Positions 42,888 to 53,062 of a DNA stretch of 64,000 nucleotides are shown here, in pieces (within the stretch, counting starts at the first letter, position 1; every line of letters starts with the position of its first letter). The stretch is from an uncultured Paracoccaceae bacterium (GTDB lineage: Bacteria > Pseudomonadota > Alphaproteobacteria > Rhodobacterales > Rhodobacteraceae), in contig CANMUM010000002.1 in the NCBI GenBank assembly GCA_947501025.1, positions 186,001-250,000 on the forward strand, written 5' to 3'. Made by a program: the position numbers and the translations under genes. The notes beneath the pieces were generated by a model. The model was not told the DNA's origin and did no database searches. It was given only the letters and a program-made list of their open reading frames with translations.

Positions 42888-44309
42888 ATGATTTACCCCA
42901 GAGATATGCGTGGCTACGGTCAAAATCCGCCAAAGGCAAATTGGCCCAACAAAGCAAAGATCGCAATCCAAATCGTCCTCAATTATGAAGAAGGCGGCGA
43001 GAACTGTGTGCTTCATGGTGATCCGATGTCTGAAGCATTTTTGTCCGAAATCGTTGGCGCGGCAAATTGGCAAAATCAACGCCATGCCAATATGGAATCC
43101 ATCTATGAATACGGGGCACGGGCTGGCTTTTGGCGCTTGCATCGTTTGTTCACCAAAATGAGTATTCCATTGACAATTTATGGCGTGGCTACAGCGCTTG
43201 CGCGCTCTCCAGAACAAGTGGCAGCGATGCAAGAAGCCGATTGGGAAATTGCCAGCCATGGCTACAAATGGATTGAATATAAAGATTATACCCGTGAAAG
43301 CGAGCTTGCCGACATACAAAAAGCCGTTGATATTCATAAAGCCGTCACAGGTTCTGCGCCACGTGGCTGGTATACAGGGCGCTCCTCAATCAATACAATT
43401 GATCTTGTGAGCGAGCTTGGCATTTGTGATTATATTTCTGATGTCTATTCCGACGATCTTCCCTATTGGCGCCATCACGCAGGCCGCGATCAATTGATTG
43501 TGCCCTACACGCTTGACGCGAATGATATGCGTTTTGCAACACCACAAGGTTTCAACACAGGCGATCATTTTTATAACTATCTCAAAGATAGTTTTGATGC
43601 GCTTTACCGTGAAGGCGAAGAGGGCACTCCAAAGATGATGTCCATTGGCTTGCATTGTCGATTGATTGGTCGCCCCGGTCGCATTGAAGGGCTTCGTAGA
43701 TTTCTTGAATATGCTGCGGAGCATTCAGATGTGTGGTTTGCCAAACGCATCGATATTGCCGAGCATTGGGCGCGTGAACATCCCGCATCTTCCCAAATAC
43801 ATACTCCATCGCGCATGAGCAAAGACGAATTTGTGTCTACTTTTGGAGGTATTTATGAGCACTCGCCTTGGGTTGCAAAGAAAGCCTATGATTTTTGTAT
43901 CGGAACAGCAAATGATACCGCAATGGGGCTAAATTTTGCACTTCGCACACAGTTCCGTTTGGCTTCGAGAGATGAGCGCCTTGCGGTTCTTGTTGCGCAT
44001 CCTGATCTCGCAGGCAAGCTTGCAAAGGCGAATTTACTCACCAAAGAAAGCACCTCAGAGCAGGCTTCAGCAGGACTTGATAATCTCACACAGGGCGAAA
44101 AGAATACATTTGAAACACTAAATACTTCTTATGTAGAGAAATTCGGATTTCCATTTATTATTGCAGTAAAAGATTACACAAAAGAGCAAATCTTGGAACA
44201 ATTCCACGCACGCATAAACAACGATCTTGAAACTGAGTTTGCAACAGCCTGCAAAATGGTTGAACGGATTGCCGAGCTGCGTATTCACGCGTTAATGGAG
44301 CCGAAATGA
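42888..44309 (+). CDS. Fusion of PuuE-type allantoinase and OHCU decarboxylase UraD
   Basis: Bifunctional enzyme (473 aa). Residues 1 to about 300 are a polysaccharide-deacetylase-fold allantoinase of the PuuE type (IYPRDMRGYGQNPP, NYEEGGENCVLHGD, EIASHGYKWIEYKDY). The remaining ~160 form a UraD-type 2-oxo-4-hydroxy-4-carboxy-5-ureidoimidazoline decarboxylase (FVSTFGGIYEHSPWVA, LLVAHPDLAG-like AVLVAHPDLAG, GFPFIIAVKDYTKEQIL, RINNDLETEFATA). Together with UraH it turns 5-hydroxyisourate into allantoate. The ATG follows AGAGG at about 8 bases. Its stop overlaps the next gene (ATGA). Confidence 0.92.
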   Translation: MIYPRDMRGYGQNPPKANWPNKAKIAIQIVLNYEEGGENCVLHGDPMSEAFLSEIVGAANWQNQRHANMESIYEYGARAGFWRLHRLFTKMSIPLTIYGVATALARSPEQVAAMQEADWEIASHGYKWIEYKDYTRESELADIQKAVDIHKAVTGSAPRGWYTGRSSINTIDLVSELGICDYISDVYSDDLPYWRHHAGRDQLIVPYTLDANDMRFATPQGFNTGDHFYNYLKDSFDALYREGEEGTPKMMSIGLHCRLIGRPGRIEGLRRFLEYAAEHSDVWFAKRIDIAEHWAREHPASSQIHTPSRMSKDEFVSTFGGIYEHSPWVAKKAYDFCIGTANDTAMGLNFALRTQFRLASRDERLAVLVAHPDLAGKLAKANLLTKESTSEQASAGLDNLTQGEKNTFETLNTSYVEKFGFPFIIAVKDYTKEQILEQFHARINNDLETEFATACKMVERIAELRIHALMEPK

Positions 44310-45124
44310 GTACGTATTATGCGCCCGAAGGCGGTCTCCCTCCACAAAATAAAGTGAGTACAGATAGATCTATATTCACAACCGCCTATGCCTTTATCCC
44401 GAAAAAAGCCATGACAGATATTGTCACCAGTCGCCTGCCCCATTGGCAAGGAGAGCGCGCATGGATAATCGCACGTCCAATGAGCGGTTTTGCCGAAACA
44501 TTTGCGCAATATATTGTGGAGCTTTCGCCAAAAGGTGGTTCGCAAAACCCAGAACCCGATGCCCAAGCCGAAGCGGTGATATTTATTGTTGCAGGTGAAA
44601 TCTCTTTAACGATCGATAAAAAACACCATAATATGCAATCAGGTGGATATGCATATTTGCCCGCAGGCTGTGATTGGTCGATAGAGAATCAAAGCGACAC
44701 AACAGCAACCTTTCATTGGATTCGCAAATCATATGAAGATGTTCATGGCATTGATCGCCCAGAAGCATTTGTCACCAGTGATGCCGAGACGGAACCCGAT
44801 ATGATGCCAGGAAGTGATGGCAAATGGTCAACAACACGCTTTGTTCAAGTCGATGATATGCGCCATGATATGCATGTCAATATTGTCAATTTTCTGCCTG
44901 ATGGTGTCATACCATTTGATGAAACTCACGTCATGGAGCACGGTCTTTATGTGCTTGAAGGTAAGGCGGATTATCGCATCAACCAAGACTGGATTGAGGT
45001 TGAAGCAGGTGACTTCATGTGGCTACGCGCTTTTTGTCCGCAATCATGCATCGCGCGTGGAGATCGTCCTTTCAGGTATCTGCTCTATAAAGATGTGAAC
45101 CGCCATCCAAAGTTGAAACTATGA
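44306..45124 (+). CDS. (S)-ureidoglycine aminohydrolase
   Basis: Bicupin enzyme (272 aa) that releases ammonia from (S)-ureidoglycine to give ureidoglycolate. It has the N-terminal cupin (about 75-125, FIVAGEISLTIDKKHH and SGGYAYLPAGCDWSI) and the C-terminal cupin with the metal/substrate residues in FDETHVMEHGLYVLEGKADY (read in parts) and EVEAGDFMWLRAFCPQ. Overlaps uraD and allA coding ends by 4 bases each (ATGA), making a tightly coupled three-gene operon. Confidence 0.92.
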   Translation: MSTYYAPEGGLPPQNKVSTDRSIFTTAYAFIPKKAMTDIVTSRLPHWQGERAWIIARPMSGFAETFAQYIVELSPKGGSQNPEPDAQAEAVIFIVAGEISLTIDKKHHNMQSGGYAYLPAGCDWSIENQSDTTATFHWIRKSYEDVHGIDRPEAFVTSDAETEPDMMPGSDGKWSTTRFVQVDDMRHDMHVNIVNFLPDGVIPFDETHVMEHGLYVLEGKADYRINQDWIEVEAGDFMWLRAFCPQSCIARGDRPFRYLLYKDVNRHPKLKL

Positions 45125-45609
45125 ACCTTATACCGAAAAAACTAACGGCCGAAGCCTTTTCTCCATTTGGGCAAGTGATCGAGAATATTGGAGAATATGA
45201 TTTCAAATTTAATGAAAATCGCGCGGATCGCTGGAATGATTTTTTGAAAACTGAGGTCGATGCTGCTGGGCGGATGGGCGTAAGCCTTGCCGTTTCGCGC
45301 CCTGTGACATTACCATATACACTGAGCATGGTTGAACGGCACCCACTGGCATCCCAAGCCTTTATTCCCTTAAACGAACAACCCTTTCTTGTGATCGTTG
45401 CGCGTGATGAAAATGGCAAACCCGCAAACCCTGAGATATTTATCACCAATGGCCTGCAAGGCGTAAATTACGCTCGCAATGCATGGCATGGGGTGCTCAG
45501 CCCACTTAATCACGACCAAAGATTCCTTATGATCGACCGTGTTGAGGGCGCAGGCGAAAACCTTGAAATACATGATTTCAAGGAACCATTCGTCATCAAT
45601 CAGGCTTAA
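45121..45609 (+). CDS. allA: Ureidoglycolate lyase AllA
   Basis: Cleaves ureidoglycolate to glyoxylate and urea (162 aa). Motifs: LTAEAFSPFGQVIE near the N-terminus, MVERHPLASQAFIPL (about 62-76) with the conserved histidine, and ARNAWHGVLSPL. Last gene of the puuE-uraD operon; it converges on the response regulator with a 9-base gap. Confidence 0.94.
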   Translation: MNLIPKKLTAEAFSPFGQVIENIGEYDFKFNENRADRWNDFLKTEVDAAGRMGVSLAVSRPVTLPYTLSMVERHPLASQAFIPLNEQPFLVIVARDENGKPANPEIFITNGLQGVNYARNAWHGVLSPLNHDQRFLMIDRVEGAGENLEIHDFKEPFVINQA

Positions 45610-45618
45610 CTACCGGCA

Positions 45619-46296
45619 CTATTTGCCGATCTTATATCCACCATCGGCAGTCACAACGATACGACCAGTCTTCTCAGTCTCAATCTTCTGACGGAGCCTA
45701 TAAATATGAGTTTCCAGTGTATGGGTGGTCACACCTTCAGCATAGCCCCAAACCTCACCCAAAAGCGTATCGCGTGGAACGACTTTTCCATCTGCTCGGT
45801 AAAGAAATTTAAGTATATTCGTTTCTTTCTCCGTCAAGCGTGTTTTTGAGCCATCTTCAAGTTCCAGCGTTTTTTCAACAGGGCGGAACTGATATGGCCC
45901 AATTATCAAATTCGCATCTTCCGAAAGATCAGCTTGGCGAAGTTGAGCTTTAATGCGGGCAATCAAAATCGCAATTTTGAAAGGTTTCGCAATATAATCA
46001 TTCGCTCCCGAATTAAGCCCACGCACCGTATCTTCTTCTGTCGCTTGAGCAGTCAACATGATGATAGGCGTATTGATCCCGCGCGAGCGCACAACCTTCA
46101 CCATTTCACGTCCATCCGCATCAGGAAGACCAACATCACAGACAATAAGATCAAAATTTTGTTCTTTGAGCTTACCAATAGCTTCGGCTGCATCACCTGC
46201 TTCAAAAATATCGAACTCGCCTGTTTCAAGCAATTGCTCAGCAAGTGTTGTTCTTAGGTCGACATCATCATCGATGAGTAAGATGTTTTTTTGCAT
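45619..46296 (-). CDS. OmpR-family response regulator (orphan)
   Basis: DNA-binding two-component regulator of 225 aa. Receiver domain (1-120): acidic pocket IDDDVD, phospho-acceptor Asp in LIVCDVGLPDADG (about 54), TAQA switch and YIAKPFK lysine. The C-terminal winged helix (about 130-225) has LTEKETNILKFL and THTLETHIYRLRQKIE. The ATG has GAGGAG about 7 bases upstream. No histidine kinase is adjacent, so its partner is elsewhere. Confidence 0.93.
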   Translation of the reverse strand: MQKNILLIDDDVDLRTTLAEQLLETGEFDIFEAGDAAEAIGKLKEQNFDLIVCDVGLPDADGREMVKVVRSRGINTPIIMLTAQATEEDTVRGLNSGANDYIAKPFKIAILIARIKAQLRQADLSEDANLIIGPYQFRPVEKTLELEDGSKTRLTEKETNILKFLYRADGKVVPRDTLLGEVWGYAEGVTTHTLETHIYRLRQKIETEKTGRIVVTADGGYKIGK

Positions 46297-46442
46297 TTGG
46301 GCTCCTCTTTATCTCAGTTTTGATGGTTATAAGCCTGTTATTCAAGAACTTCACCCATCTTTGGTGAAAATCATAGCGAGTTCAGCAAAAAATGGCCAGT
46401 ACAGCTCTTCGCTTTCGCAATTTAAATCACTATATTGTTTGA

Positions 46443-47486
46443 ATGAATGATTTACTCAAAGCCCAACCCAACGAACAGCTTTCGAAGCTCCGCCACGAGC
46501 TTCGCCTCGGCCTGCCCGTTAATGGGGCGTTTGGAGCATTTTGGGCAATAGAGCATCTAAGCGCGGAGCGTTATCAAGCCCTTCAAAACCTAGGCGTCAA
46601 TTTAAATGTGGTTATATCACAACCACGTGCTATGGATCTGAAACTATCTCATGATCCGTCTCGAGATGCATCATTATCCCTTCCGCGTGATTACCCTTAT
46701 GAAAAGCTATTGGCGCTTGCTGATCCATCAATGGATTTGGATTATCCTGGAAAAGGCCCCTTGGCTCAGGCCGATATCGATAAAGATCAAATGCGCACTA
46801 TTTTGGATTTTTGTCGCTCGGCTCGAACCTTACCTGCGGTTATTTCTATTGAGAAACCATTGGATTACGCATCAAATCTTATTGCTTCAACAAGCAAAAA
46901 TAATGTGAATATTAAAGCTGTATCATCTGCGCGCGTGCCCCTTAAATTCGCCAAGCACTCAACCGTTCAAGTTTACCGCTCTACTGATTTGGATGAAGAG
47001 CATTATGCGGTTATTGTTGGAGATCAAAGCAGTGAGCAACCACTTGTGCGGGTACATTCGGCTTGTTTTACGGGTGATTGCTTAGGCTCTCTGAAATGCG
47101 ATTGTGGCCCACAGCTGCATGCAGCTTTACGCGCCATGGAAGCCGAAGGCGGAATATTATTGCATCTTTCTCAAGAAGGTCGTGGTATTGGCATGGCCAA
47201 TAAAATGCGCGCTTATAAGCTTCAAGATCAAGGATTCGATACGGTTGAAGCCAATCACCGTTTGGGTTTTGCAGATGATGAGCGGGAGTTCGGGATTGCG
47301 GCCGAAATGCTCCGAAAACTTCACAAACAAAAAATTCGTCTACTTACCAATAACCCAAGGAAAATAAATCTCCTTGAAAGTTCTGGTATAACAGTTGTCG
47401 AGCGCGTACCTTTGCAAATAAAAGCAGGCAGCGATAACGCAGCCTATCTATCTACAAAGGCCAATAAAAGCGGGCACTTATTGTGA
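46443..47486 (+). CDS. ribA: GTP cyclohydrolase II RibA
   Basis: First step of riboflavin synthesis, from GTP (347 aa). The zinc site is HSACFTGDCLGSLKCDCG (about 202-219), with the catalytic LHLSQEGRGIGMANK (about 235-249) and the closing LLTNNPRKINLL. The enzyme core starts near residue 160; the first ~135 residues are an extension without recognised catalytic motifs of RibB, seen in other Rhodobacterales RibA from memory. ATG at 46443. Its stop overlaps the next gene (GTGA). Confidence 0.92.
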   Translation: MNDLLKAQPNEQLSKLRHELRLGLPVNGAFGAFWAIEHLSAERYQALQNLGVNLNVVISQPRAMDLKLSHDPSRDASLSLPRDYPYEKLLALADPSMDLDYPGKGPLAQADIDKDQMRTILDFCRSARTLPAVISIEKPLDYASNLIASTSKNNVNIKAVSSARVPLKFAKHSTVQVYRSTDLDEEHYAVIVGDQSSEQPLVRVHSACFTGDCLGSLKCDCGPQLHAALRAMEAEGGILLHLSQEGRGIGMANKMRAYKLQDQGFDTVEANHRLGFADDEREFGIAAEMLRKLHKQKIRLLTNNPRKINLLESSGITVVERVPLQIKAGSDNAAYLSTKANKSGHLL

Positions 47487-47971
47487 CGAATGCTGATCTT
47501 ATTGTCAGGCCATGGGCAGCTTATTTTCTAGGTCGTAAGCTTCCTGTAGCCGTCGGTCGTCGCGGTATTGGGTATAAAATTGGTGAGGGCGATGGGATTA
47601 CGCCGATTGGAAAGTGGCGTATTGAAAACTGGCTTATTCGTCATGATCGGGTGAAGATGAGCGGACAAAGCATTAAATCATTTGATCGCTGGTGCGATGA
47701 AGCGGAGCATCCGCTTTATAATCAGCTGTTTAATAATGCTTTGAAAATTTCAAGTGAACGTATGTCTCGCCCCGATGCATTATATGATGTTGTGGGGGTT
47801 GTGAATTATAATCGTGATCCTATAGTCGCAGGGAAAGGAAGCGCGATATTTATCCATCAATGGCGCAGAGCACGTTTTCCAACAGAAGGCTGCGTTGCAT
47901 TTGCGCGCAATGACTTACATTGGATTTGTCAAAATTGGGGCAATGATTCTGGTCTCATTATTCAACCGTAA
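47483..47971 (+). CDS. L,D-transpeptidase (YkuD) family protein without signal peptide
   Basis: A 162-aa YkuD-domain protein. Catalytic motif FIHQWRRARFPTEGCVAF (about 130-147, His and Cys). The N-terminus (MTNADLIVRPWAAYFLGRK) shows no signal peptide or membrane helix, odd for an enzyme acting on peptidoglycan. It starts with GTG overlapping the ribA stop and ends overlapping yggS (convergent) by 10 bases. Confidence 0.85.
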   Translation: MTNADLIVRPWAAYFLGRKLPVAVGRRGIGYKIGEGDGITPIGKWRIENWLIRHDRVKMSGQSIKSFDRWCDEAEHPLYNQLFNNALKISSERMSRPDALYDVVGVVNYNRDPIVAGKGSAIFIHQWRRARFPTEGCVAFARNDLHWICQNWGNDSGLIIQP

Positions 47972-48606
47972 TCGCGTTCGCCAAATATCGCCGAGCCAAC
48001 GCGAATATGCGTCGCGCCCTCCTCAATTGCCGTTAAATAATCACCGCTCATCCCCATAGAAAGACTTGACAACTCATATTTCTTCCCCAATTTCCGTAAC
48101 TTTTGAAAAAAAGGGCGCGGATTCTCATTTGCAGGCGGAATGCACATAAGGCCTATGATGTGCAGCTTCAATTCCCTTGTTTCCTTCATAAATTCATCAA
48201 GTTCATTCAACGCGACACCCGCTTTTTGTGGCTCACTGCCAATGTTGACCTGTATAAATAACTGAGGACATTTGCCAATTTTATGAGCTTCTTCAGCAAT
48301 TTTACGGGCAAGCTTGATACGATCCAGAGAATGAATCAGATCAAACAGAGACAGCGCTTGCTTCACTTTGTTGGTTTGAAGCGGGCCGAGCAAATGAAGT
48401 TCAACTTTACCGAATTTTTCTTGAAAAGACGGCCATTTTCCAGCAGCTTCTTGAACACGGTTTTCACCAAAAACTTTATGGCCTTGTTTAAGGACATGCT
48501 CAACATTTTCATTAGGCTGCATTTTTGAAACGGCAATCAACTGAGGTTTTGAAACCCCAAAATCTGCGCAGCGTTTTTCAATGGATTGTTTAACTATGTC
48601 ATACAT
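47962..48606 (-). CDS. YggS family pyridoxal phosphate homeostasis protein
   Basis: PLP-binding TIM-barrel protein (214 aa) that buffers PLP and amino-acid pools. The PLP lysine is in LIAVSKMQPNENV (about 23-35), with FGENRVQEAAGKW, HLLGPLQTNKV and the C-terminal SLSMGMSGDYLTAIEEGATHIRVGSAIFG (read in parts). Normal length. The 3' end overlaps the L,D-transpeptidase gene by 10 bases. Confidence 0.95.
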   Translation of the reverse strand: MYDIVKQSIEKRCADFGVSKPQLIAVSKMQPNENVEHVLKQGHKVFGENRVQEAAGKWPSFQEKFGKVELHLLGPLQTNKVKQALSLFDLIHSLDRIKLARKIAEEAHKIGKCPQLFIQVNIGSEPQKAGVALNELDEFMKETRELKLHIIGLMCIPPANENPRPFFQKLRKLGKKYELSSLSMGMSGDYLTAIEEGATHIRVGSAIFGERDYG

Positions 48607-48647
48607 TTGAACAATGTGTCTTGCAGATGAGAAAACGTCAAGAACGA

Positions 48648-48674
48648 AAAAGGGCGGCTCCGAAGAACCGCCCT
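48648..48674 (-). terminator. Rho-independent terminator of the porin gene
   Basis: On the minus strand, a 9-bp stem GGGCGGTTC/GAGCCGCCC closed by a UUCG tetraloop is followed by five Ts, starting 22 bases after the porin stop. One of the strongest terminators in the window, fitting an abundant mRNA. Confidence 0.92.
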
Positions 48675-48696
48675 CTAAATCTAACTTACATTCAAA

Positions 48697-49788
48697 TTAG
48701 AATGAGAGAGATAGACCAAGTGTAGCACCGTTGTTGTACTCTTCGTCACCTGCTTCATCGTAAGTCGCATAGCTTGCATAAACAGAAGCACCGCCACCTA
48801 GGTCATATGAAGTCGCTACGTAGATACCAGCTGCATCTTCATCTGAACCCACAAGTGTAGCTTCTTCGCTAAAGTCAACACCGCCAAGAACTGTTAGGCC
48901 AGGAAGAACTTCGTATGCAGCGTCGATTGCAAAGTCACCATCTTCATCATCGTCTGCGTCATCATCTTCATATGAAACAAGAATATCTGCGCCCATAGCT
49001 TCAAAGCCTGCATATACTTCGTATCCAAAGATAGCATCATCGTCATCATATGTTGTTGAAGTCAACTCAGCACCCAAAGATACACCGTTTGACATTGTAT
49101 AAGCAAGGTCAAGCTCAGCAATTGATAGTTCATCACCTTGCGTTTGGTACTTAGCAGCAATATCAATACCGTTAAGCTCATATCCACCCAAAATACCGAA
49201 CAATACATCGTCATCTGAACCAGCAACACCAGCAACACCTATAGCACCTTTAATGCCAGAAACGTTACCAGAAAGAACTACAGTATAAAGGTCTGTTGGA
49301 AGCTGTTCACGATCATCATCTGTGTCGCCATATGTGCCGTCGATCACGTATGAAACACCAAGACCGAATGATGATACTGTTGTGTCAAGAGTCGCCACAA
49401 GCTCACCATCAACTTCTTCATAAACATCATCGCCAAATGTATCAACATATGATGTTTCAACATCGCCAACTGTCAAAGTTGCAACTGAAGATTCGAATGT
49501 TATTGTTGGGAAATCATCCAAAACAACATCTGCTGTTCCGTCCTCTTCGATGTCATAATCAAGATCCAAGCCGTAAACGATTGTTGCTGTAATGCCGTTA
49601 TCCAATTGAGCAGAGCCAGACGCGTCTAGTTCAACATCAAATGCAATACCATTATCGTCATCAGCGATTTCATCACCAGCGTCTGTGTGACCGCGCCATT
49701 CGAGATCTGCCTCGCCTGACCATGTAATTTCAGCTGCTGCTGCGCCCGCTACTGCTACGATTGCAGATGTAAGAAGAAGTTTTTTCAT
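48697..49788 (-). CDS. Outer-membrane porin, strongly acidic
   Basis: A 363-aa Gram-negative porin: signal peptide MKKLLLTSAIVAVAGAAAA, then mature EITWSGEADLEW, alternating amphipathic beta strands and a C-terminal aromatic LGLSLSF, the BAM recognition signal. A hand count of the mature part gives about 82 Asp/Glu and 4 Lys/Arg. The pattern of marine Rhodobacterales porins is similar from memory, but the acidity is striking and suggests a cation-favouring pore or salt adaptation. Shine-Dalgarno GAGG upstream; strong terminator. Confidence 0.9.
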   Translation of the reverse strand: MKKLLLTSAIVAVAGAAAAEITWSGEADLEWRGHTDAGDEIADDDNGIAFDVELDASGSAQLDNGITATIVYGLDLDYDIEEDGTADVVLDDFPTITFESSVATLTVGDVETSYVDTFGDDVYEEVDGELVATLDTTVSSFGLGVSYVIDGTYGDTDDDREQLPTDLYTVVLSGNVSGIKGAIGVAGVAGSDDDVLFGILGGYELNGIDIAAKYQTQGDELSIAELDLAYTMSNGVSLGAELTSTTYDDDDAIFGYEVYAGFEAMGADILVSYEDDDADDDEDGDFAIDAAYEVLPGLTVLGGVDFSEEATLVGSDEDAAGIYVATSYDLGGGASVYASYATYDEAGDEEYNNGATLGLSLSF

Positions 49789-50025
49789 TTTAGAACCTCA
49801 TAAATTTGAATATAGCTGGACTCATTCCAACTAAGGTGATGCTAAAATCCTGCAAATGAGTTGAGAAATCAACAAAGGAATATACAAATCGCATGATGTT
49901 TTCTAAACTGAGGCTTTTATGCCACGGTTAACCCACATTTTTAGCCCAAAATCGGCAAGAATTGGCTTGCCCCCCATGTTTATAAGCCCTAAATCTAGTT
50001 CAAGCAAATAAAATCAAGGATGCAT

Positions 50026-52578
50026 ATGTCACGCTATAATGCCAAATCAACCGAACCCAAATGGCAAAAAGCTTGGGATCAGGCCGAAACCTTTAAGGCA
50101 ATCCCCGATTCGGATCGTGAAAAATATTACATCCTTGAAATGTTCCCATATCCATCTGGCCGCATTCATATCGGCCATGTACGCAATTATACGATGGGTG
50201 ATGTGGTTGCGCGCCACAAACGGGCGCAAGGCTATAATGTATTGCACCCAATGGGATGGGATGCATTCGGTATGCCCGCTGAAAATGCGGCAATGGAAAA
50301 GAAAACGCATCCTGGCAAATGGACATATGCAAATATCGACGCAATGCGCGCGCAAATGAAACCACTTGGGCTATCGATCGATTGGTCGCGTGAATTTGCG
50401 ACTTGTGACCCTGAATATTATGGGCAGCAACAAGCTATGTTCATTGATATGATGGAAAAAGGGTTGGTTTATCGCAAAAACGCTGTTGTGAATTGGGACC
50501 CTACCGATATGACCGTTCTTGCCAACGAGCAAGTGATCGATGGCAAAGGATGGCGCTCAAATGCAGATGTCGAGCGCCGTGAGTTAACGCAGTGGTTCTT
50601 TAAAATCTCTGAATTTAGCGATGATCTGCTTGAAGCCCTTGATGGGCTAGATAACTGGCCTGAAAAAGTCCGAACAATGCAGCAAAACTGGATTGGTAAG
50701 TCTCGTGGATTATCCTTTAGCTTTAGCCTTAAGGACGCACCAGAAGGATTTGACGAGCTGCCCATCTATACAACACGCGCAGATACGATGATGGGGCCAA
50801 CATTTGCGGCAATCGCTGCTGATCACCCATTGGCAAAGGCATTGGAGGACAACAATCCTGAAATCGCAGAGTTTAATGCAAATTGTCGGAAAATGGACAC
50901 AACCGAAGCGGCGATGGAAAAAGCTGAAAAGCTTGGCTTCAAAACAAGTATAACAGCCGTGCACCCAGCAGATCCAAGCATTGAGCTACCCCTTTATATC
51001 GCAAATTTCGTACTTATGGATTACGGCACTGGTGCAGTGATTGGCTGCCCTGCTCACGATCAACGCGATCTCGACTTTGCAAGAAAATATGGCCTTGATG
51101 TTATTGATGTGTTCAAGCCTTTGGATTCAGATGACAATGTTCAAGATATTGCCCTCACACCAAACAAAACTGAAAAAGTACGCTATGTGCATTGGCACGG
51201 AGTAACTGGCACGGAGATCACCTGCGAAGAAGCTATGGAGCAAACTCTTGCGCTCTATGAAAAGAACGGCTGGGGCATTGGACAAACTCAGTTCCGCTTA
51301 CGCGACTGGGGCATTTCGCGCCAACGCTATTGGGGTTGCCCAATTCCAGTAATTCATTGTGATGATTGCGGCGTTGTTACCGAAAGCAAGGAAAATCTCC
51401 CTGTTAAGCTTCCCGATGATGTCAGCTTTGATGTGCCTGGCAATCCACTTGATCGTCATCCGACATGGCGCAATACAAATTGTCCGAAATGTGGCAAACC
51501 CGCCTTACGCGAAACCGATACAATGGACACTTTTGTAGACAGTTCTTGGTATTACGCGCGTTTTACATCTCCTCATTCTGAAACGCCGACCAATATTGAA
51601 GAAGCCAATTACTGGATGAATGTGGATCAATATATTGGTGGTGTTGAACATGCGATTTTGCATTTGCTCTATTCACGCTTCTTTGCCCGCGCGATGGCTG
51701 CAACAGGACATTTACCTCAAAATGCAATTGAACCGTTCAATGCCCTATTCACTCAAGGCATGGTGACACATGAAATTTACACGACAACCGATGAAAATGG
51801 GCGCCCTGTATATCATATGCCCGAAGATGTTGAGCGCACAGATAATGGGGTGACCCTGCGCGCAACAGGTGAAGCTGTAAAAGTTATTCCATCGGCAAAG
51901 ATGTCAAAATCGAAGAAAAATGTCATTGACCCAATGGATATTTATGAACAGTATGGTGCTGATACCGCGCGCTGGGTTGTGCTTTCAGACAGCCCTCCTG
52001 AGCGCGACGTGGAATGGACAGAGGCAGGGGCGGAAGCGGCTTGGAAATTCCTTGGTCGAGCATTCCGCTTACTCGAAGAGCCTCCTAAACTGGGCGGAGA
52101 TGTTGCCGAATTTGAACGCGCTGTCCATATGGCTATACGTGATGTCAGTGACGCGATTGAAGGCTTTGCATTTAATAAAGCCATCGCCGCACTTTATGCA
52201 TATGTGAACTTTCTTGCAAAAGCCGCTGCCCCCGATGAAGCCGCTTTCCACAAGGCTATCGAAACACTTGCCATTCTCCTCAACCCTTTCGTGCCACATT
52301 TGGCCGAAGAAATATGGGAAGAGGTCAAAGGCGACGGCATGGTGGTGAATGCCACCTGGCCAAGCTATGATGAAAGCAAAATTGAAAAGCAAACCATCAT
52401 CCTGCCCATTCAGATCAATGGCAAGCGCCGTGACGAAATCACGATCGATAAAGATCTGTCTAAAGATGCGATCAAGAAAATCGTTATGGAACGGCCAAAT
52501 GTGCTCAAAGCATTAGATGGCGGCAGCATCAAAAAACTCATCATCGTGCCAGGAAGAATTGTGAATGTCGTTATTTAA
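50026..52578 (+). CDS. leuS: Leucyl-tRNA synthetase LeuS
   Basis: Class Ia synthetase charging tRNA-Leu (850 aa). HIGH motif in [19 protein letters not shown] (about 42-60); CP1 editing domain at about 220-400 with [12 protein letters not shown]; zinc-like cysteines ([14 protein letters not shown]); KMSKS in [10 protein letters not shown] (about 625). ATG at 50026 has AAGGA five bases upstream; the ATG at 50020 is too close. Overlaps lptE by 14 bases. Confidence 0.97.
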   Translation: MSRYNAKSTEPKWQKAWDQAETFKAIPDSDREKYYILEMFPYPSGRIHIGHVRNYTMGDVVARHKRAQGYNVLHPMGWDAFGMPAENAAMEKKTHPGKWTYANIDAMRAQMKPLGLSIDWSREFATCDPEYYGQQQAMFIDMMEKGLVYRKNAVVNWDPTDMTVLANEQVIDGKGWRSNADVERRELTQWFFKISEFSDDLLEALDGLDNWPEKVRTMQQNWIGKSRGLSFSFSLKDAPEGFDELPIYTTRADTMMGPTFAAIAADHPLAKALEDNNPEIAEFNANCRKMDTTEAAMEKAEKLGFKTSITAVHPADPSIELPLYIANFVLMDYGTGAVIGCPAHDQRDLDFARKYGLDVIDVFKPLDSDDNVQDIALTPNKTEKVRYVHWHGVTGTEITCEEAMEQTLALYEKNGWGIGQTQFRLRDWGISRQRYWGCPIPVIHCDDCGVVTESKENLPVKLPDDVSFDVPGNPLDRHPTWRNTNCPKCGKPALRETDTMDTFVDSSWYYARFTSPHSETPTNIEEANYWMNVDQYIGGVEHAILHLLYSRFFARAMAATGHLPQNAIEPFNALFTQGMVTHEIYTTTDENGRPVYHMPEDVERTDNGVTLRATGEAVKVIPSAKMSKSKKNVIDPMDIYEQYGADTARWVVLSDSPPERDVEWTEAGAEAAWKFLGRAFRLLEEPPKLGGDVAEFERAVHMAIRDVSDAIEGFAFNKAIAALYAYVNFLAKAAAPDEAAFHKAIETLAILLNPFVPHLAEEIWEEVKGDGMVVNATWPSYDESKIEKQTIILPIQINGKRRDEITIDKDLSKDAIKKIVMERPNVLKALDGGSIKKLIIVPGRIVNVVI

Positions 52579-53062
52579 ACAACCTAGCCGTCGTTTATTT
52601 CTCTTTGGCACATTAGCTGCTTGCGGATTTGAACCCGTCATTAACTCCGAAAGTTATAAAGAGCTATGGGGAAAAGTTAACCTACCCGAAGCGACAACAA
52701 GCAACGCATTTACAATCCGCCGCGTGCTTGCCACATATTTTGGTGAGCCGCAAAACCCGACTTACAATTTGGAATTTGAATATTCATCAAGCACATCGGA
52801 GTTGGCAATCACTCAAAGCAGTGTGGTGACAAGATACCGCCTCACAGCGACAGGTCGCTTCATCGCTTACCGAATCGGCAACCAAACTCCGATTCTAGAT
52901 CAAAACTTTAAACGCATTGCATCATATAGCGCGAATGATGATCGCTTTGCCTCTGATGAAGCGAAGCAAACAACAGAAACGCGACTTATACGCTCCCTTG
53001 GTGATGATTTTGCCTATCGTTTCATAAATGCCGTTTCTTCTACAAATGAGAACTCTCTATGA
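52565..53062 (+). CDS. lptE: LPS-assembly lipoprotein LptE
   Basis: Outer-membrane plug of the LptD translocon (165 aa). N-terminus [17 protein letters not shown] has a lipobox (LAAC) and the ACGFxPV motif common in alphaproteobacterial LptE. The rest, with strands like [12 protein letters not shown] and [16 protein letters not shown], fits the family. Position leuS-lptE-holA is conserved widely. Coupled to holA by ATGA. Confidence 0.9.
   Translation: MSLFKQPSRRLFLFGTLAACGFEPVINSESYKELWGKVNLPEATTSNAFTIRRVLATYFGEPQNPTYNLEFEYSSSTSELAITQSSVVTRYRLTATGRFIAYRIGNQTPILDQNFKRIASYSANDDRFASDEAKQTTETRLIRSLGDDFAYRFINAVSSTNENSL

Noticed and set aside
46297-46442. FMN riboswitch upstream of ribA
   Set aside because: No RFN-element conserved stems could be found in the 146-base gap.
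49296-49592. 98-codon open frame rich in His/Arg/Leu, antisense to the porin
   Set aside because: Composition is the complement of Asp-rich porin codons; no ribosome site or family features.
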